Positions 23,130 through 35,720 of a stretch of DNA of 64,000 nt are shown in pieces. The DNA lies in contig JBCAQO010000007.1 of assembly GCA_039111635.1 (NCBI GenBank), positions 310,001 to 374,000 of the forward strand, written 5' to 3'. Under the pieces are notes generated by a model that ran no database searches, had not been told where the DNA came from, and saw only the letters and a program-made list of their open reading frames with translations. Position numbers and translations under genes: made by a program. The number at the start of each line of letters is the position of its first letter. Positions within the stretch are counted from its first letter, which is position 1. This DNA is from Heterobasidion occidentale (Eukaryota; Basidiomycota; Agaricomycetes; Russulales; Bondarzewiaceae).

Positions 23130-23420
23130 GATGCGCGATCAGGTCGCATCCCTTGACTGCCTCGTCGAAAGCGCCGGGAATGACCATATCCTCTACGATG
23201 GCCCATTGGCAGTTGGGCTTGTGAGCAGGAAAGTGCGCGATCCACTCTTCAACCTTGGCCCCGGAGCGAGCGGTGCCCTTCACAATGTAACCCGCTTCGA
23301 GGAACGCGAGTGCGGTGTGGGTGGCGATCAATCTAGAAAAATGAGGGATGAATTAACTGTGACGGAGGGCTCAGACATGTACCCAGTGATGCCAGTAAAA
23401 AGAATGACACCTTGAGACAT
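23130..23420 (-). pseudogene. N-terminal remnant of an NAD-dependent epimerase/ketoreductase-like gene
   Basis: From ATG 23420 on the minus strand: MSQGVILFTGITG, intron, LIATHTALAFLEAGY, then KGTARSGAKVEEW and GCDLIAH. This is the start of an extended short-chain dehydrogenase such as dihydroflavonol-4-reductase-like or carbonyl reductases. It has a slightly altered dinucleotide-binding loop (TGITGLIA in place of TGxxGxIA). Homology ends at about 23130. The remaining two-thirds, including the YxxxK active site, is missing, and by 22773 the next gene has begun. It is a truncated relic. Confidence 0.6.
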
Positions 23421-23722
23421 ATTTGTGATTCTGGTGGTTGTACTCAGCGAAAGAGGGGCAAGGGGACTTATAGGCTGCCAATTCAATTGGACCCACATTC
23501 TCATGAATTAGCGCTACGGCGTCAATGTGGATGACTTTCCTTCTTGAATAAGTCACGACTAGGACTTGTATGGCCCACTTTCATTCCGCGGAACCATCTA
23601 ACGCCTATCGGGGCTGACAATAACTGACACTTGTTGAACCTCTCGCAAGACTTCTTGATTACATGGCCATGTTGACTGTGGGGAGATTTCAGGAAGTAGG
23701 CGACCGATGGTATAATGCAAAG

Positions 23723-25842
23723 CTAAACAAAGAAAGGATCCACAACTAGACTACTATATAGTCCGCTTATTCGAGGATCCGCCTTCAAGATCATATCTGC
23801 ACATTTCTCCGCGATAGCAACTGTAGGCGCCTGCAAATGAGCGCCCAGCACCCACGGGAATATCGAAGAATCTGCGATCCTTAAGCCTTGTATGCCGTGG
23901 ACGCGTAGTTCGTCGTCTACTACACCTCCACCTCGAGGATCGTCTTCTGGCGCCATCCTGCACGTCGACGCGTAGTGATATGTCGTGCGATGGCGCTTCA
24001 GCTTGACGATATACTTGTCTAGCGAGGTATCGTCCTCGCCTTCGGGAACCTCCCAGTCTTCCAGCGGATACCCACGCGCGCGCATGCGATCGCGGAGGCG
24101 GAGCGTGAGACGAAGGGAGGCGCGGAGGGGAGCGAAGTCCACCGGGTTGGAGAGGTAGCGCGGGTCGATTTTCAAAAGAGCTGTGGGATCCTTGGAGGTC
24201 AGACGAACAGTTCCGCGACTTTCAGGGTGCAGGAGCACGTTGAGAAAGCTGAAAACGCCTTGTGACTTGTCGAAAACTTGACTATCGCCGCTGTCGTACG
24301 CCATCTATAGGCATAAATACTATGAGTAGAACGCAGCATCAAATTCAAACAGAAACATACTGGCATGATCTCAATATCTGGTAAACTTTCAGGTTCGGCG
24401 AGCTTGGTCTTGGATGGGATGCCTTTCTCATCGAGAAATTCGGAGGAGCTAAAGACGGCCACCTGAAGGACGGGCGCGAGAAGCATGCCGGTCCCAAACA
24501 ATATGTAGCGAAAGAGCTCCATGAAAAAGACCCATATGCGCTTTTCTAGAGAGACCAGAGAGTCTCGCATGGGTATACGGAAAGCGATCGAGACACCAAA
24601 ATGGTCCTCCTGCAACAAATACCACCCAAGTCAAACCAAATGACCGAAAGAAAGATACATCGCACTCACAAGGTTGGAGCCCACTGCAGGGAGATCTTTG
24701 ATCACGCTGATGTCGAATTCCTTGAGATGTTCGGCGGGCCCAATCCCACTAATCAGCGAATGAGTAAGCAAAAGTACGGTCGATACGTGGATCGAGATCC
24801 TTACCTGAGCATGAGAATCTGAGGGGAAGAGAAAGGGCCCGCGCACAGAACAACTTCCAGGACGGCACGTACGAAGCGCTCTTCACCGCGCTCATTGAAG
24901 AGATGCACACCTTTGACCACTCGCCTGCCGTCCCGTACGACCTCGATTCCCAACGTGCTCACCATCGTCGTGGTGCAGATATGTAAGTTATCCTTTCTCT
25001 TGAGGGCAAGTTCTTTGGGAAGGAAAGCATGATATGTTGAGTTTCGGTGACCATCACTGTCGCGTGTGAAATGGAGACGACCACAACCGAATGCAGGGTG
25101 CTCAGGTGAGTTGATATCGTCTATGTAGGGAAGTCCGACGTCCCTGCATGCTTCGACTGCCCTTCGCGAATCTGTTAGTCAACATAGATACGAGGTCCTT
25201 GGGCGTGACTCACTTGTCGAAGCCCTTGAAGTAGAAATTCTCGTTGGTTGAGTTGTGCCATTCACCTGTCGAAAATGTCCCGTGATCAATACCCGTGCGC
25301 GTTGACCTGCACGTGCACGAACCGTTTTTGCCATGAACGGATGAATCCGCAGCATAGTTGGCGGCTGCTCGATGAAAGAAGGGCTTCAGATCCTCCCAAC
25401 CCCAGCCTCTCCTTCCAGCATCCCTCCATGCATCATATTCGGCTGGAAGGCCGCGCGTGTATAACATCTGATTGATCCTGGTAGTACCGCCAAGACCCCT
25501 TCCAGTATATAGCTCGAGAGGGTGACCTAGGATTTCTTGGTGGACGGAAGGTGTTTTGAGGGTTCGCGATCCATCTGATGCGAAATCAGAGGAGAAGAGA
25601 GGGACTCGGGAGGCCCATGAATCCGCGAGGGGTCCACGTTCCACTACGAGGACGCGTGTTTTCGTGTCGGCGCTGAGACGATTGGCAAGCACGCAGCCCG
25701 CAGTACCTCCGCCTTGTATAATACACGTATAAGCTAGCTTTCTTGTCCGGAAGATTGATAGCTCACCAACTATGATGTAGTCGTACTGATCAGAGAGCTC
25801 ATAGAGCTTGACTTCAGGATACGACGAGGTGAATGGCCACAT
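23723..25842 (-). CDS. GMC-family FAD oxidoreductase
   Basis: Starts at ATG 25842 (MWPFTSSYPEVKLYEL) and ends at TAG 23723. The FAD dinucleotide motif YDYIIVGGGTAGCVLANRLS is split by an intron after IIVG. The GMC signature GRGLGGTTRINQMLYTRG follows, then LCAGPFSSPQILMLSGIGP (second signature) and VGSNLEDHFG. The C-terminal domain carries the two expected catalytic positions in YHYASTCRMAPE and GAHLQAPTVAIAEKCADMI. All introns read are GT-AG and the frame is open. The family includes aryl-alcohol oxidases, alcohol oxidases and choline dehydrogenases. There is no obvious secretion signal, so an intracellular or biosynthetic role is possible. The substrate cannot be read from the sequence. Confidence 0.85.
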
Positions 25843-26629
25843 ATTGTGTCTTGGCAAGGTCCAAAGTTCAGACGCAAATCTCTGTGGGGGTCGCCCAGGG
25901 AGATGTGAAAAGGCAGCACACCCTTGAAACTTGCCGGCATATATCAAGACAGCGGTTGCTGAAGCACTATGGCCTGGGAACGGACAATGATGCGCTGAGG
26001 ATATTTTAAACTCCGATGAATCTGATTTCTCCCAGTCATTCAATCATCTCGGGACCGGATGAGAAAGTGTGGAGGACGTATTTTTACGCTGGTCGTTCAT
26101 CATCACGGATCGTCACGAGTTGTTGTTCAACAAAATCAACAACATCAACATCACTGCCGCCTTAGGATAGTAAGTAAGGTCAGCAACGAGCCAAGCCATA
26201 TATGCTCTAACTAACCATTGACACTCATTCGGCACATTGTACCCCTGATCTTTTTCCCGCGTCAAACACAAGAGGGCCGGCTCCAAACCCATCACATCTG
26301 AACCTCATTGAGAGCAGCCGTAGGGACATTTTCTGAAGTTGAACCTGGCATGGCGCTTAGGCATTGATGACACTGCATGCCGACATCAAAACGTAGCTTT
26401 GTGAACGTCCACGCATTGATGTTTCATCATGATAGGCACATAAGTCTGTGTTTCTCTACCCAGCTCTGAGCACCTCGAGGACAAGGCGCGTGGAGGAATA
26501 TGAGTCTCCAACTCCGCAGTCGTAAGTCTTCATCATTTGCCCAAGCTGTATGCTCAAGTACTTAAGACTTGTGTTTCGACAGTATTCCACAGGTCTCTCG
26601 CTTTCCTACACTCTTACATCTTGCTTAAC
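25843..26629. other. Intergenic, divergent promoter region
   Basis: Lies between the divergently transcribed GMC oxidoreductase and the membrane protein starting at 26630. No coding motif or repeat is recognised. Confidence 0.5.
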
Positions 26630-27857
26630 ATGTCGGTCATCGTTCCTCCCCCTCCTCCTCCAGGTCTTAACTATATTGCTGCCATCCGACCTTCGCTCAA
26701 CTTTATCCTGGTCTTGACGCCGCTGGGGGCTGTTCTAGTCCCCGTCATCCTTATCCTATTCTTCTTTTCAACTCCAGAGACTCGACGTCATCCTGTTTTT
26801 ATCTTCAATATCCTTGCATGCTGCAGTGGCATATGTGAAGCTGCTATCAACGCTGCGCTGGAGACAAAACAGATCATCTATCCTAACCAACCCGTATCTC
26901 CGAGCTTGTTGACGGCCGTCATCGCATTCGCAACAATATCCCCTGTATTCATCGACTCCATTCTTCTTTTCCGGCTGCTTGCATTTTTCCCTCTCCGGAT
27001 CACGCCAAAGCAAACCTTACTTGCGATCTTACTTCTTCCTGTTCTCATCAAGTGTGGACGCTTCATCGCGATCGTGCTGTACCTCAATTCGTTTACGCAT
27101 ACCAGTGGGCGTCTTCCGAGCGTACTTTTGGCAGCGCAATCTACATGGCCTCATAATCGATATATTCATGACCGAATGGTCTCTCCAAATGGCGGACAAT
27201 TTGTGTGTATTTTACTTTCTTTCGGGATTCTGGCAATTCTAATGCGGAGTCTTCTAGCTATTCATCAGCGTTCTTTCTTTACAAGCTGTATCAATTTCAG
27301 AAGGCAAGCAAGGAAGTGACAGAGCACCGAAGTCGTGAGTAAAACCCAGTACACGTCGCTCGTAAGCTTGTACTCACCTTCTGTTCCAACGCGACCAGGC
27401 AATCTGTTATCGCGCATTCAATCCTTATTCTTCATCGCTCTCGGGAATTTCATTTTTCCGCGAGTCTTGTTTCCTACTCCTCGAAAGGCTTCTACTGATG
27501 TCGGATGACTACAGTGTCATGATGAACATATCTCAAATCATCCTCATCGCGTCTGACCGTTCCTTCACGAATGGGTCCTACGTGCTCCTCTCAAATAACT
27601 ATGTGGCCATACTGGGTGTTGTGTTCGCCACCATCTGGACAAATAAGCAAAACTGGAACAGGCACGCTGTGCCGAATAACGATAGTCTTGTGAACTCGAC
27701 TTTCGATCCCTCGCAGAAAAAGATTGTGTCGACAATCCGATTTGATCCCGCACCGTACGCTAGCTCGAGCGATGAGATCGACCTGGGGAGAAGTATTGTG
27801 ACTGTGGCGAGAGAGAAGGAAAGCAAAGTTGATTCGGAACATATGTCTCATGTTTGA
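26630..27857 (+). CDS. Multi-spanning membrane protein, receptor-like, family not assigned
   Basis: Starts MSVIVPPPPPPGLNY and continues through a long first exon with at least four hydrophobic helices, including FIDSILLFRLLAFFP and KCGRFIAIVLYLNSF. Later exons give SAFFLYKLYQFQKASKEV, NLLSRIQSLFFIALGNFIFP and NISQIILIASDRSFTNG (residue of the sixth and seventh helices). A polar tail ends at TGA 27855-27857. The topology resembles uncharacterised seven-helix proteins of agaricomycetes that look like G-protein-coupled receptors. No family signature is certain. The junctions around 27150-27290 and 27440-27515 are my best reconstruction. Confidence 0.55.
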
Positions 27858-30800
27858 AGCCCTCTTTATACGAACGCCAGCTGTTGAGAACCTTATCCAT
27901 CATATGTAGCCCGATGATCTTTGTATTTATGCAGTTCGGTAATCTTTGTATTTATCAAACGATTCTTATCACTGATGGGAACATTATGTAGACTTTGTGA
28001 GAGTTAGGGCCTATTTTTATGCAGCCCGTGATAAACTTTGCCAGGATGCATTACAAAGTCGAAGTTGGACGTCTAGGAATTGAGCTATTTGCTGCGCAGG
28101 TACCGGAAGTATGAAAGCACCACGAGTCGAATTAAGACACAGATACGAATAACACTATCTCAATTCGTGGATCGTGCGCACTGCGAAGTTCCGGAGCGCA
28201 CCTGTGAGAGGAAGGTCGCCTGTCGAAATCATTCACGTACTGCGCACCTTCTATGTCCACTCCCTTTGTACCTCCTTTAGAGGCTGGCATCGAGTTCTCT
28301 ATAACCGAGTTGTGTTCCCGCGTCCAGGTTGATCCGGTGCCGGGCATATGCCTTTCTGACAGTCCCCTTCAGGCGGATGGCGAGACAACGAAGGCGCCGA
28401 TAGAGCAGCCTTCTCTTCGTACCACGGGCCTAGAGCCGCATACGACAAAGCGACCCCCAGGATGTGAAGGCCCACAGCACCAGCAAGGCGACGGAAAGTC
28501 AAAGGCCTGAGGTAGCATGAGAGGCGAACCCCCGCCTCTCGAGAATCCAGAGGAGCCAGAGAAAGAAGAGCCAGAAGATGACAAGACGGAAAATAGTCAT
28601 CGAGTAGATGTACACCCTATACATTCTTGCCTCCGCCTATATATCTGATTCCGAAGACTAACTCTGTTGATACTCGGGTCAATTAATCGCGTGCATCGCC
28701 CCACCTTTCACCTTGTTGCAGATAATGATAAAATGTGTCGTTTCCAACCCTCGGATCAATCCTGAACGAGTAAATCAACGCGCACGCGTAGGGCTGGGAA
28801 GGTACGTCTCCAAGGCTTCGCACTCGAGCGATTTCAAAATGAAAAACAAAGCGAGTGTACCACAAGAGCTTGCCGTTCGAATCGTTCAATCAACCTTAAC
28901 AATCAACAAAGCGCATGATTATGACGTCTTTGAAGAAATACTAAGTCGTGCCTGTTGCCGTCGAGCCCTCTCAAGCAACTGAGATGTCGGGGGAGATGGC
29001 GAGGAGGATGGTATTGTTTGCGGCTATGTGCGTTTACTATTAAAGCATCGACTGATTTTGATGTCGAAGTCACAGCGAACCTGCAGGAGATGCCGCAAGG
29101 GTTAGTCGACAAAGGACAACAAAGGCCGAAAAATGAGCTTGGGGAATCGAATTCGAGATGTAAACATGTTAAGAAAGGTGTTACGGGTTACAAGACCGCG
29201 CACGTCATAGCCTAGTTGCGATGGTATATGAATCTCCACGCGGTCGGGAGCGCGCAATATTCGCCATCGCAGGACGTGTAGGCCTCGTGGACATAGCCAC
29301 AAAGCAAGATCATACGGAGGCAAAGAAAAAAGAAAAGAAGAACATGCTTGCGAAGACACAAAAAATGCGAGGACACATACGTACGCCGGCGTCGCCTCCA
29401 GCCGAACACTAAACAATCTGTCCTCATTTGGGCGCAGTGTCAAAGCTCGACAAGCAGGTTCGCCATGCCCGTCTGACCCGGATACTGGTTGATAGGTGCG
29501 GCAACCATTACCCACCATCACCCGTATCCTCCACCTACACCCATGTCGGACTGAGGACTCCCTCTATCCTCAGTCTGAGTAACAATAGTGGCGGGGCAAC
29601 GTTTCCGTGGAGCCATGGCACCAAGATGCGTTCGCTGGCGAATTCGCCGGCGTTGGCGCACTCGAGGCCACGACATATGCGGCGCAAGGTTGACTGCTCA
29701 AGGTCAATCTACCTGCAGAAACTCGACCTGCAGTATCCCGTGTATCCACCGATGGAGAACGTGATCCTCATTGCTCTCCGTGTGCAGGACGCTTCGGCGC
29801 TACTTGAACCATCGTGAGGGCTATCATTTCCCTCATATGCGACGGCACAGTGGCCGTTCTATGATGCCGGGTAGGGCCTATTCCCGCCTTCCCAGAAGAT
29901 AGTGCCGACTGTAAAGAACGGCCTATCCGAGGCAACGCACGTCGTACGTGCGTGGTCCGTAAATTTCCCCCACTCGTCTCTACGCCCACATCTGATCCAC
30001 CATGATGTGAGAATAGGCCGGCGAGCCCTGGCTGCTCGATCGCAAGCTGAGAGCCTCCGCACTGTCATATTCCCGCGCACGGCAATGTATGAGCCACAGA
30101 TTTTGTGGCGCCAGTCAACGAGACTAGTATCTTCACGGCTTTACCAGCCAATAAGACACCGTAGAGGCAGAAGTGTCGAGTGTCGACTGCGCGGCTATCA
30201 AGGTGGAACAAGCGATCATCAAGGAGCCTAGACCCCAGATAAAGACCGAATAGATAAAAAAACACTCATCCGCGAGGGCGAACCAGCGAATGGACAGATT
30301 ATCGAGCTATATGGATCCCTGCAACAAGAGCGAGCAAGTCGATGCATCTCTAGACGCACTTAAAACACACCTTCGTGTGCTACGAGCAGACGTCTTCAGC
30401 AATCGCAACAAGGCGAGATTCAAGCAGAGGTCATCCGGAGTTGTCTGAGCACAGTAGGAATATTATCGTAGAAGATCGTGAGGGATGATCGATGATTGGT
30501 GAGTGCACTGGAGAAAGGCGTTAGTGCTGCTTTTAATCTGGTCCTTTCTCTGATCATACAGATCTTACCCCTGTTCATATCATCGCCATCGTCGTCATCT
30601 TAGAACCACATTTCACTATACTGCACAACTGCTTGCCCATCTGCGTCCAAATCGAATTGAAGGCGAAGGAAAGCCAGAAGCTAAGTTATGGTCGCCAGTG
30701 GCGCCACGTTCTCTGAATGTTGAAGTCGGAGATGCCTAGAGAAGTCATATATAAGGGGGAATGAGAGGGACTTTAAGTATGGCCAAGATGTCGATTGCAT

Positions 30801-31015
30801 AGAGCAATACATCGAGGTTCGATTGCGTGCACTGCGTTGGATGTTGTGGGCGAAGTCAAGCGGAGTGCTGAACAACGCCACCGGGCATCTCAACGTCGGT
30901 CGCACGCATCCCTCATCCCGTTTCCCCGTCCTATTACATTTCATCCTATTTCATCGCAAGTCTCAAGTTTTATTTCTCTGTCTTCTGTCTTTCTCTCTAT
31001 TCCGACGCTGCTAGC
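27858..31015. other. 3.2 kb without a recognised gene
   Basis: Several short open frames exist on both strands (28253-28510, 29102-29521, 29428-29817), but none carries a family motif or a coherent exon series. A minus-strand frame near 28600-28500 encodes a short hydrophobic peptide, which I do not consider supported. The last about 100 bp presumably contain the phosphatase promoter. Confidence 0.4.
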
Positions 31016-32506
31016 ATGACACGCTACGACCCGGACCAATGGATCGAGCAGCTCATGCGCTGCGAGCACCTCCCTGAATCCGACATGAAGGTCCTCTGCG
31101 ATCGCGTCCGCGCCCTGCTCATGGAAGAATCCAACATACAGCCCGTCGCAAGCCCCGTAACGATCTGTGGAGACATTCATGGCCAGTTTTGGGACCTCCT
31201 TGAGCTCCTTAGGAAGGGCGGACGTGTGCCCGAGACAAGCTACATCTTCATGGCACGTACGTGTTCTCTCTCTTGCTTGGGCTCGTCCAATGAGTTTTTC
31301 TCGGGTGGAATGCTGTGCGGCTGTCTGGATTGCGGTTTTTATGGGCAATGTCGGCGTGCAGGGTGATTTTGTGGACCGGGGGCACTACAGTCTTGAGACC
31401 GTCTCGTTGCTGCTCGCGCTCAAAGCAAGGTGAGTCTCGCCGTCCATGCATCCTTCTGTGTATCAGATTCTGAATTTTATTACCAGGTATCCCGACAAGG
31501 TGACGCTCCTGCGCGGCAATCACGAGAGCAGGCAGATTACACAGGTGTATGGCTTTTACGGTAATTATACGAATTTTTTTTGGCAGTCTCCCCGCGCCTC
31601 CTCACCCACACCTATCTTTCACAGAGGAGTGCCAACAAAAGTACGGCAGCGCATCTGTCTGGAAGGCGTGCTGCAGCGTCTTCGACTACCTTAACCTCGC
31701 CGCCGTGCGTCCAGCCCCTCTTCTCCCCAATTCCAACCCGACGAGCTGTCCTTTGCTTCGGCGCATGTGTGTACATGTAGATCATCGATGGCTCCGTCCT
31801 CTGTGTACACGGCGGTCTCTCCCCAGACATTCGCACGCTTGACCAGATCCGCGTGATTTCGCGCGCGCAGGAGATCCCACATGAGGGCGCGTTCTGTGGT
31901 GCGTCTCTCCTCTTCTCGCCACACACCAGTCGTTTTGGTGCCGAACGCGGATCGCCACGAATGTCGCTCACCGTGCCATATTTCCGTCTCGCAGACCTGA
32001 TGTGGTCCGATCCGGACGACGTTGAAAACTGGGCAGTCAGCCCCCGTGGGGCCGGTTGGCTCTTCGGTGGCGCCGTCACGCGCGAAGTATGTCCTCTTCC
32101 CCTTTTCCTTCTCCTCATTCCTCACCGCACTGATTCCCGCGCGTGCGGACTCCTTATTGCAGTTCAACCACGTCAACTCACTGACGCTTATCGCGCGCGC
32201 GCATCAACTCGTGCAGGAAGGGTACAAGTACATGTTCGATGAACAGCTCGCGACAGTGTGGTCCGCGCCGAACTACTGCTACCGCTGTGGCAATATGGCG
32301 TCTATTCTCACCGTCCGCGAGAACGGCGACCGTGTGTTCACCGTGTACGGCCCCGCGGAGGAGAACGAGCGCGACGCGGGTATGCAGTGGTCTCGTAGAA
32401 CGGTGCGTGAATTCAAATTATCTTATTATCGTTATTTGTTGATTTGTGGTTTTGCTTCTGGCTGGTATGTATGCGCATGCAGGGTAATATGCCATATTTT
32501 GTATAG
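31016..32506 (+). CDS. PP6/Sit4-type Ser/Thr protein phosphatase catalytic subunit
   Basis: Eight exons (31016-31252, 31362-31429, 31487-31560, 31625-31704, 31781-31898, 31995-32086, 32163-32402, 32483-32506) give 310 residues. All metallophosphatase motifs are present: [20 protein letters not shown], the metal-binding His in CVHGGLSP, and [27 protein letters not shown] and [10 protein letters not shown] match PP6/Sit4 better than PP4 or PP2A. PP6 acts with SAPS-domain subunits in cell-cycle and TOR signalling. The first intron begins with GCACGT instead of GT. The C-terminus reads MPYFV, whereas PP2A-family enzymes normally end in YFL, the site of leucine carboxymethylation. It is the clearest housekeeping gene in the window. 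Confidence 0.9.
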
Positions 32507-33454
32507 GAGCGTTCAGCGCCGCCGCCTGGTCTCATTGTTTCAGTATTCGCATTCGCTGTCCCGGTCCACGCTGAATCCATTAACTTATAAACTCTCGCGG
32601 GCTTTCATGCGTGGTCATGGGCGATGACACCGTGAAGGATGTTGTCTTTGTCCTTTGTTTTCGCCGTCCTTCCATTGTGGCACTCGAGCATTCGACATCC
32701 TCTCCGCTCTTTGATGACGGTCCTCCCTCTGAGTAGGTTGCACAGAGAATATAAAGTTTTGTGCATATCTTGTACATGCTCATTCTCGACGAACCGCTTA
32801 GCTCAGCCGACTACGCTGATCCATCCGTCTTCGTTGCTGCGAAACGGACAAAGATGCCTATGAATCTGTTCATGGAACAGTGGCAGTATCCTCTGCGACT
32901 CTCTCTTCGCATGTGATACTATGTAGGCCTCGACCCAACGATCAAGCAACCTAGATATATCCAGGTGTCAGACGCAACTATCGGAATCCCACTACTACCC
33001 CGACACTCACTGTCTCACCGAAACAACACAAACGAATGTCTACCTGCCTATCCTTAAACAGACTCAGACTTGGCCCCTCCCCATACATACTCGAAAAAAA
33101 AATCAAGAACCATAGATCGTCTAGCCGCTGCCCGACGACCGTCCAGAATACCTCTTCCTACCTCATTTGACCGACTTACGACCCTTCCTGTCTTGCTCAT
33201 CGTTCTCCGTGTGTTTATGACTCTGCTTTGACACTAAATCTCTCTGGCCGCCCATGGACTCGTCCTTGTCTTGCGTACGGATCGGGCTTGCTGAGATCCT
33301 CTCAATCCTAGCTTGTGAATTAGGCGCTACTGGAGGATCCGCTCCTTGTCCTTGAACGAGAGACAAATGTCTTCTTACGCATCCGGTCTTTGAATCTAGC
33401 ATTGCCTGTGGGCCGTGGCATGCGAGAGTTAAGCAAGATCACTTCGCCTTCCGA
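32507..33454. other. Intergenic, no gene recognised
   Basis: Contains the phosphatase 3' region. A minus-strand frame at 33163-33402 is low-complexity and polar, with no motif. It sits just outside the inverted duplication that starts near 33455. Confidence 0.45.
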
Positions 33455-33790
33455 CGGCCGCGCGACTCATAACGCTGAAGTAATACAGATATGTCCACAG
33501 GAATGCCGTATGAATGTTTCGATTATGCTGCACAAAAGGGTCGCTGAGCATGGCAGATTGTGCAGAAAATACAGAGCAATTACCAGACCCAGACGACCTG
33601 GAATCGGAAGATCAGATAGTCTCAAAAACTCATGGGAATCTGAGCTTACAAGGAATTTGATCACAAGGCCGTCGCTCTTGAAGTCTGCTTGATAATAATT
33701 GTACGCCTGTACAGCCATGACGCCGTACAGACAAGACGAGATAGAGATGCCAATCTCGACGGCTCCGATTGCTGTGTCTAGCGCACCCAT
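33455..33790 (-). pseudogene. 5' fragment of a DUF6534-like membrane protein gene
   Basis: From ATG 33790 the reverse strand reads MGALDTAIGAVEIGISISSC, nearly identical to the gene at 57109. Homology ends inside the third exon, soon after the stretch equivalent to WTYLYYFS. A one-base deletion relative to the full copy disrupts the frame in the GAAACATTCATACGG region. The rest of the gene, including the DUF6534 core, is absent. It is a truncated duplicate. Confidence 0.85.
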
Positions 33791-34740
33791 GACGAGAAGA
33801 TGAAGAAGGCCTTGAGCGTGTATGCAGCAGAATCTAGCGCAACTATATACTATACACTGGAGCGTTTACGGATCAGACACTTCCCGGTTGGACAGCATAC
33901 GGAAAACCGACGCCTTACTCCGGCGCGTTACAATCGCGTTTCCGGGACTCCAAAAGAGGTCCATTCTCGATTATCAAGCGAAGATAGCCTGCTATATAGG
34001 TCAACAATCATGTCGTCTGGCTTGGTATGAAGGGTTTGCATTGATTGCACGATACAAGCGGGTACAGCCCAGCCTTGATTAGTCTATTGCGTGACTAACT
34101 TGGAACCTTGTGGGAGCTCTGAAGATCAAGGGTCCTACACATCGCCGACGTGAGACATAGCAAGAGCGCATCGTCTTGTCCTAAAAGGGAAGTCCCCTGT
34201 CAGTGCTTGATTCACTGATAGACGTCATACATACCTAGGAGCGTTGACAATATCAACAATAGCCATCGTCAAATATGAAGAAGGAATACAAATTTTCAGC
34301 CTGACGATAGCGCCGCCAGTCGCTTACATTGAATCAGTGGTGCTTGTCCTCCATGAATGTCACCCTGCACAGTGGGATCCTCCCATACCCCTGAAGTCTA
34401 AAGCAACACACCTGAGTAACGCAGAGACACAATCAGGCTCTCGCATAAGTCGTGAAATTGATCCTTTTGAGGTATTGTGAGCCGATTTTGGCTACTCGTG
34501 CAGTGCGCAGCTCACCGGCTCGCGGTCCTTGGGTCACCTCCTGCTAATGTTGCAGGCGGAGGCCGTTCGTGGCCGTTCAACGTTCAATCGTGAAGCGCGC
34601 CGTGGCCAAATTTTGAGACATTGAGATGACGGTTACAGTAAGGTCGTCAGCGCCACAGTCTTCGGAAACTCCCGAAATAGCCGGCCGTTGCGCTCTTCCT
34701 CGTCCCCACTTCCTACGGTAGTAACGGTACGCACGTTATA
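33455..34740 (-). repeat. Inverted segmental duplicate, truncated arm
   Basis: Read in reverse complement, this block matches 56155-57435 over a mosaic of coding and non-coding DNA. Shared landmarks include the blocks around 34690 and 56190 (GACGAGGAAGAGCGCAA), around 34440 and 56440, around 34130 and 56740, and the coding exons below. Similarity is high but not perfect, with small indels. It therefore looks older than a polymorphism but recent enough to keep non-coding similarity. Confidence 0.85.
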
Positions 34741-35720
34741 AGCAAATTATGACGCTCATCATCGTGCATACACCACCGAAATGTATTCAATGCTGACCTG
34801 CTCAAAATGGAGACACATGACGCCTTATTCTATCCACTCATTCTCGCCGTCAAGCTTGAAGGTAGATGTGCAAAATAACCACGTCCCCCCTCCTCCCTCA
34901 GGGGGATGCAACAGACAGACGGAAAGAGCGGGAAGCACAACGTGCTCAAAATTGTTTGTTTTTATGTTTTCCTGCTCATCTCAGTCAATTGAACATCTGG
35001 GTTTCGAACTTGTGCTCGAGTGCTCAGCCGCACGCCAAATAATCCTCGTTTCGCTAGAAAGGCCTGGACCGTGACGGCTCGGAGAAAAAAAGTCACTTTC
35101 CCGACGGGATTTTCGAGCTTGACAGAAGTACGTTGAGCTTCCCTTGAAATGCCATAGAAATAGTCGAAAGAAACTGAAGCTGCTGTCATATCGGGGAACA
35201 AATATTAAACTTCAACAGCCAAACCCCGAGGTCTAGTACATAGGCGCTTGGGGGGTATGTTTCATCCACCCACACAGCTTGGGATGCTGATTGCTCTGGG
35301 ATGGAAGAGTAGATGCGGAGAGAAACCCCTAAGTCCCTTCTGAATAAGGTATGCGTGTATCTTAATCCCAAAGCGCCCGTGTGATGTCAATCAATGGCTT
35401 CCCGATGGAACCCTGATGTCTAGACATGGAATCACAAGTAGCCAGGGTTTCTCCAAATAATGCAGTGAATACGCAGTGCGAACTCCACAATCACGAAGGC
35501 ATATTCGATCATATGATCTGTGCGCAACTCGGGGTGATTGATTACGCGTTATATCAAGATATCTCTCGACGGCCTACCTGTGCGATACAGCATGTCTAAG
35601 CCGGCACGTCAGTCCAAGTTTCCTGTTATAAGGTCGACACCTCGTAAAAATCAAAGGCAACCGCATTCCCAAAGCTGCTCATCTATATCAACACTTTGAC
35701 AAATAGAAGCCTCCTCAAAG
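34741..35720. other. Intergenic, no gene recognised
   Basis: Only short shadow frames are present. It carries the upstream region of the DUF6533-like gene starting at 35721. Confidence 0.45.

Noticed and set aside
28253..28620. Overlapping frames on both strands, including a very hydrophobic short peptide
   Set aside because: No homology pattern, no coherent splicing, and composition alone is weak evidence.
28870..28890. GTTCGAATC, a tRNA B-box-like string
   Set aside because: No A-box, acceptor stem or cloverleaf could be formed around it.
31612..32176. Minus-strand open frames of about 165 codons
   Set aside because: Antisense shadows of the GC-rich PP6 exons and introns.
31016..32506. 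PP4 or PP2A identity for the phosphatase
   Set aside because: [27 protein letters not shown] and [17 protein letters not shown] fit PP6/Sit4 better.
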